This document shows positions 59,561 through 64,000 of a stretch of 64,000 bases of DNA, in pieces (position 1 is the stretch's first letter; every line of letters starts with the position of its first letter). The position numbers were made by a program, and so were the translations under genes. This DNA comes from Mya arenaria. Taxonomy: Eukaryota; Mollusca; Bivalvia; Myida; Myidae. The stretch lies in the NCBI RefSeq assembly GCF_026914265.1, contig NC_069124.1, forward strand, positions 24,743,989 through 24,807,988. Direction: 5' to 3'. The notes under the pieces were generated by a model, which saw only the letters and a program-made list of their open reading frames with translations, had not been told where the DNA came from and made no database searches.

Positions 59561-61774
59561 ATCAACAATTGTGGACAACAGATGGATGGAAGATGGACAT
59601 CGAACATTCTTAAAATCATACTCCACCTTTATTTAGCCTTTAATAGAGATATCTGGATAATTTGCTATAAATACAATTGGTAAGATGCTCAAATGGGTTT
59701 CAATATTTCTACCCTCGGAAAGAAAAACAATGAACAGAACATTAAACCCAAAAATTCATATTATGCTTTGGTTGTCCTTGATGTGTTTTCATTTGCTCAA
59801 AAGTTATGAATATTCATATAAGGGCAGAATTTAAAAAAACGGTAACATTTTAAATTTCGTTGATTTATTTGATTTATTGGGCATAAAAACAAAACATTCA
59901 ATATTCATAACTTTTTAATGATTATATACAACAGATGGTGGGAAGCATGCGTGCGAAAACAAACCAATTGTTACTTCACATAATGAAAGTACTAAGAAAA
60001 TCTTGTATTAAAAAGACAGTAAAATAATATTTTTGGTAAAAAATCATTATCACAGAACTACATAATCATGCAGCAAACATCAGACCAAATACATATATAA
60101 AGATTCTCACCTCTGCCAAATCAAATAGTTTTTATTTGACAGAACTGGGGAAAACAATGACATAGTAATAAGCACATCTATTTTTATTTTAAAAAAAAGT
60201 GCACTGCAGAATAAACACTCACAGAAGTTTGTTTAAATGTTAATCAAGGGACAAAACTCAGCATTAATTTCAGCCAGAGTTATGACGCTTGCTACACATG
60301 TATTTATTGACTCAATGGCAATATTCAATTGAATATCTTTAATAATTTCAAATGTAAGACCAAAGTTAAAAATTTAGCGCTATAACTCCAACAGTAACAC
60401 TTAGTCTATGACAATACCACAACTGACGAACAAACAGATGTGATAAAAATTCATCAAATATTTTAAAATCCATTTGAGATTCTAAAAAAACAATTTTTCT
60501 TGTGCTTTAGTTCTAAGAAATGAACATTTTCCTACAGAGTATGAAGACACTCAAAATGAAAAAATAGTCCCCAAAATTAAGGCAATGAAGGGCATCAACT
60601 TCAATGAGCAATAATATTTCAACATTTTAACATTTTAATTTGACTTCGTTTGACTACACATATGTTCAGTACAATATGTTATTTGTATAAGCTTACATTG
60701 GCATATTATATATATAGGATTACAAAAAATCTATATATTGCAGCAAAGAACATGCAAATTAATGTACAGTAACAGTAAAGGTGAAGGCTCAAACCAAGAC
60801 AGAAGCTATGCCTGCCATTATAATTTTTAATATGACCTAACATCAGTCTTGTGTTGCATCCTCTTAATGTGTATTTGTTCACAGGCCATTGCATCTTAAA
60901 GCGATATTTTTATCAATTTGATGTTCAGAAATGCATGGTCGCTTTCTATTTTACATTTATCTCATATTTTTCACCCATATTCAAATCACTTCCGTTTAGA
61001 TTAATGTGGTGTTAATATATATGTTGCGATTTCTGAAACATTGCAAGAGGTATGTCCCTTAATCTCTTGTTTTACCAATATAATACAATATATATTATTT
61101 ACATAATTATGAAAAGAGAAATATTGATTGAATATGAACAGAGAAAAACAATTAAAAATACTTTAACATGCAAGGTGGGCTTGTTTTTCGTCTCACAAAT
61201 TCTGATTATAAATATGATTTGAACTTATAATATTACTTGTAATATCAACATGTAAGTTTATTTTCATGCTAACTAGCCCTGCCAAAACGCATAACCAGCC
61301 ACAGTAAAAAGCACACAACTGTCAGTCTTCCATGTATGTCATTTGTTTAAAACAAAAAATTGTCAAAAAAGCCAGAAAAAAATTTAATAGTGTGTGAAAC
61401 CTTTCCATCTCTCTAAATACACTAGAAATAATTCTTCTCTTCTCATCAAGAAAGCACACATAAAATTGTGCAGAGGTTCAACATATCATGACATAATCCA
61501 GTATTTTTACAATCTTTCTCAATACCCATAAATCAAAATAAAAAACAGCATTAAGAATTGTGTGCTCTTTATAAAAAATATCAGAATTTGTTACCTTCCA
61601 AAAAAATTGTGACAATTATCCATATACATGACATTTTTTGTCTCTTCCACAAAAGACCCTTAGAATGGTACATTTGCTCTTCAATATAAAAAATCGAGAT
61701 ATCCTGAAAAACTTCAAGAACTCTCCATACATGTACATTGGAGAATCAATACAGGCCATTTGTGTCAAACAATC

Positions 61775-64000
61775 TCAGCTAATTGCACACTCCAGATTCT
61801 GGTGGTCGCTCAGATTTAGCACCGTAGCGAGCCCCCGAGCCAAGTATGACATTGTGCCGTAGCGTCCACTGGGAGCAGTGTCGTACAGATGTAGGCAGAT
61901 ACCAGCCGCACCCAAGGAGTTCTCGGCTACTACATAGGGTATTTTCTGCAAAAATGTGTTAGAAAATGATAGTATCGATGTGTAGAAACTTCAAAACAAC
62001 TCATAATTTTTCAGAGAAAAAAACAACACCCACATATACAGGTATATCCAGGCGTATAAACATGCAAAAACTTAATTTATTTTATAACGATTGTGAAGAA
62101 AATTATATTGAATTTATATATAATTTGCACGAAAGTATGTTTCAGAGAAAACCCACTAGTCCCGCTTTGTGACCACAAACCAAACTCAGATAAGCCCAAT
62201 CCTGGTGCTCCTACAACTGTGCTAACCAGACAACCATCTCTTTTTGGTTTATTTGCAAAGTGATAAATAATAAACTTAACAGTGGCATACATTTTAGGAT
62301 TTAGAGGCACTCCATAAAAATAAAAGGTCAGTTAGAAAAATGCCAGAAATTAATGCTGTATTAACAACCTTATCTATATATTTTTGCATAATCTATTAAA
62401 GTAAGATTAGACAGATTTTGTGAATTAACGCTGAAAAGTTTCAGTTACAGCATGTTATTTAAATTCATTAAATACCTTGAATACGAACACAATTTAAAGC
62501 ACTGAAGTCAATTTTGTGAGCTGAATCATATACCTGTTCCTCTATGAAGATGTCATTTGCCATATGAACAATCTTATCCACGTGTATGACCTGCCCGCTA
62601 AGGTTAATCTTACAATCTCCGTCCACAAGTAGCGTGGTAACCATCAATGCCTCGACCATGAGCTGGCGATACTCGGGCTGAGGGATCATATTGAGGACGC
62701 GTTCTACCTGCAGGGCGAATTTGAACTCTCCTGATGTCATCTCCCGTGTAAGGCTGTGGGCCAAGAAGTTGTTACAGATACTCAGGCCATGGCACTGTGA
62801 ATGGAAAAAAAGCAAGAACTTTTGAAATTTTAATTAAATAAGCCCAAAAATTAATGTCAACTTTTTTTAGTGATAAAAGTTTAAAAAAACATTACATGTT
62901 TGTGTAATTTTGTATATTATTCATAAAATAAGCCAATATATTCCTGAAAGTTCAATAAGACTAGTTCATAATAATTATACACTTGCACTTACATGAAATA
63001 AAAATGAATATTTTAATATGAGTTCCAGAGCTTTGAAACACAATTAACATTATAGGTAAATATAATTTCTAAGTTGAATATCAAAATGTGAGATTTAATG
63101 TAATTCACTAAAAGAAATCAGGGACATTTTATTTCCACTGCCCTGTGTGTAAAAACATTTACAGACCTGAGTATAGAGGCCAAGATGCCCCATACAGAGG
63201 TTGGCTTCATAGCCATCAAAATAAATTAAACTGAGAGACTAGATGGACCAACAGTAAGTAAATATTACCATCCATACCTTATCAAGCACCTTTCAGACTT
63301 CGGTGAAGGGTGTGACGTAATACCGTAATACTTTTATCAAAGTTATATTTAAGATATAATTAAGATTTAATTAAATGTATATGTGTCTACATACTGTATG
63401 TTTAGTAATGTAGGGCATATTTGATTGTCATTTGAATATGGAGATGGTTGACAGCCAACCTGGTACAAATGTACAAAATGGTCATGTTAATTACAAAAAC
63501 GTGTATTCCTGTGGTTGTAAAGCTGTCATATGTAGAAAACAAATTAGTATAAGAGAGATGATTTGGGATGTGAAAACAGAGTTGGGTTAGGCAAGGCAAG
63601 GAACGCGGCCTTGGGTCCTTAATGGACGGCAGTTAGGATGTGGGATTACCTTAAATGTCATGCTGTATTTAGAACTTATCATTGTACTTAGAAAGAACGG
63701 TGAACAATAAAGAATAATCCTTCGAACGGTTGTTGTTTAATAGCTTAAAGACTTCCAACAAGTTAATTGAACAGTAGCATTACGCGACAAGGGATACCCA
63801 GGGGCTACCGTCTAGCCTTTTTCGCCTGAGTAACTTACTTTAGAATTAACATGAAAATAATACGATACTAACAATTTTTTCATTTACTATACCTTTTGAA
63901 GCACTTGCCAGACTTGCGTGTAGAAGCCAACAGGGACACGGTTGAGTGCTCCGTCTAGACGGCGCCGTCTGAGCCACTGACCCTGTCGGTCCTCCATCTC
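61775..64000 (-). CDS. PHKA: Phosphorylase b kinase regulatory subunit alpha, C-terminal part
   Basis: Regulatory subunit of the calcium-dependent kinase that activates glycogen phosphorylase. Three minus-strand coding exons: 64000-63893 (cut by the window edge), 62794-62534 and 61945-61775, joined in phase 0, giving the last 179 residues. Recognisable blocks are [58 protein letters not shown] and [17 protein letters not shown], in the order found at the alpha C terminus. The beta subunit has a different TPPLGKRGT-type ending, so alpha is preferred. The protein ends CAIS, a CaaX box predicted for farnesylation, as the mammalian alpha subunit is. The N-terminal glucoamylase-like domain lies beyond the window. 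Confidence 0.92.
62795..63892. other. PHKA intron
   Basis: A 1.1-kb intron between the last-but-two and last-but-one PHKA coding exons. I see no element or exon in it. Minus-strand frames here (63402-63599) have no domain. Confidence 0.45.

Larger units (their letters stand above)
54943..61774. other. Intergenic region between palmitoyltransferase and PHKA
   Basis: Two convergent genes face this region. It contains the SINE at 56821-57114, repeat-like text near 58380-58930 and the degenerate satellite-like block 59090-59560. The 110-codon minus-strand frame at 58597-58929 has no recognisable domain. The 3' untranslated region of the minus-strand PHKA gene occupies the right end; a reverse AATAAA at 61257-61262 is one candidate signal. 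No RNA gene was recognised. Confidence 0.45.

Noticed and set aside
61775..62794. Phosphorylase kinase beta subunit (PHKB) instead of alpha
   Set aside because: The C-terminal blocks ([27 protein letters not shown]) match the alpha pattern; beta has a different last segment.
1..64000. CRISPR array, operon, phage or bacterial defence system
   Set aside because: All genes are intron-containing animal genes; the tandem repeats have no uniform repeat-spacer pattern.

Overview
The window looks like AT-rich animal nuclear DNA, most likely from a bivalve or other lophotrochozoan. It has intron-rich genes with GT-AG splice sites, a secreted C1q-domain protein of the kind expanded in bivalves, and many short interspersed elements (tRNA-derived SINEs, fold-back MITEs, a PIF/Harbinger element, a LINE relic). 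Nothing bacterial, viral, CRISPR-like or phage-like is visible. The species call is inference from gene and repeat content. All gene models below were built by reading exon sequence, splice sites and codon phase by eye; no alignment or RNA evidence was available.

Layout. (1) About 0.8-20.6 kb, minus strand: a complete five-exon Ras-like small GTPase of the RERG/RASL11/RASL12 type (235 aa). Its 11.7-kb third intron is filled with tandem 2.3-2.5 kb duplications and a long GAA/TTC tract; its first intron holds a 32-bp minisatellite. (2) About 20.6-26.6 kb: gene-free, with dispersed repeats and a LINE relic. (3) 26.7-28.8 kb, plus strand: a complete four-exon secreted C1q-domain protein (213 aa). 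(4) 28.8-31.7 kb: intergenic, with a SINE and a long purine-rich tract. (5) 31.7-54.7 kb, plus strand: an ankyrin-repeat DHHC palmitoyltransferase of the ZDHHC17/ZDHHC13 (HIP14) type, whose third intron carries a 5.9-kb Harbinger-like transposon. (6) 54.7-61.8 kb: intergenic, with a SINE and degenerate satellite-like repeats. (7) 61.8-64.0 kb, minus strand: the last three coding exons of the phosphorylase kinase alpha subunit, ending in a CaaX box; the gene runs off the right edge.

The most interesting structure is the 3' end of the palmitoyltransferase gene. After the shared DHHC exon there are two different exons for the third and fourth membrane segments (51955-52120 and 52734-52905). They have identical phase, so each splices in frame, while using both gives an early stop. 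These are followed by two different terminal exons of exactly 195 bp each (53397-53591 and 54541-54735), both carrying a TTxE-like region and both followed by polyadenylation signals. One catalytic core can therefore be joined to at least two, and in frame to four, membrane and C-terminal halves. The four genes have unrelated predicted functions (signalling GTPase, secreted lectin-like protein, protein acylation, glycogen metabolism) and show no sign of joint operation.
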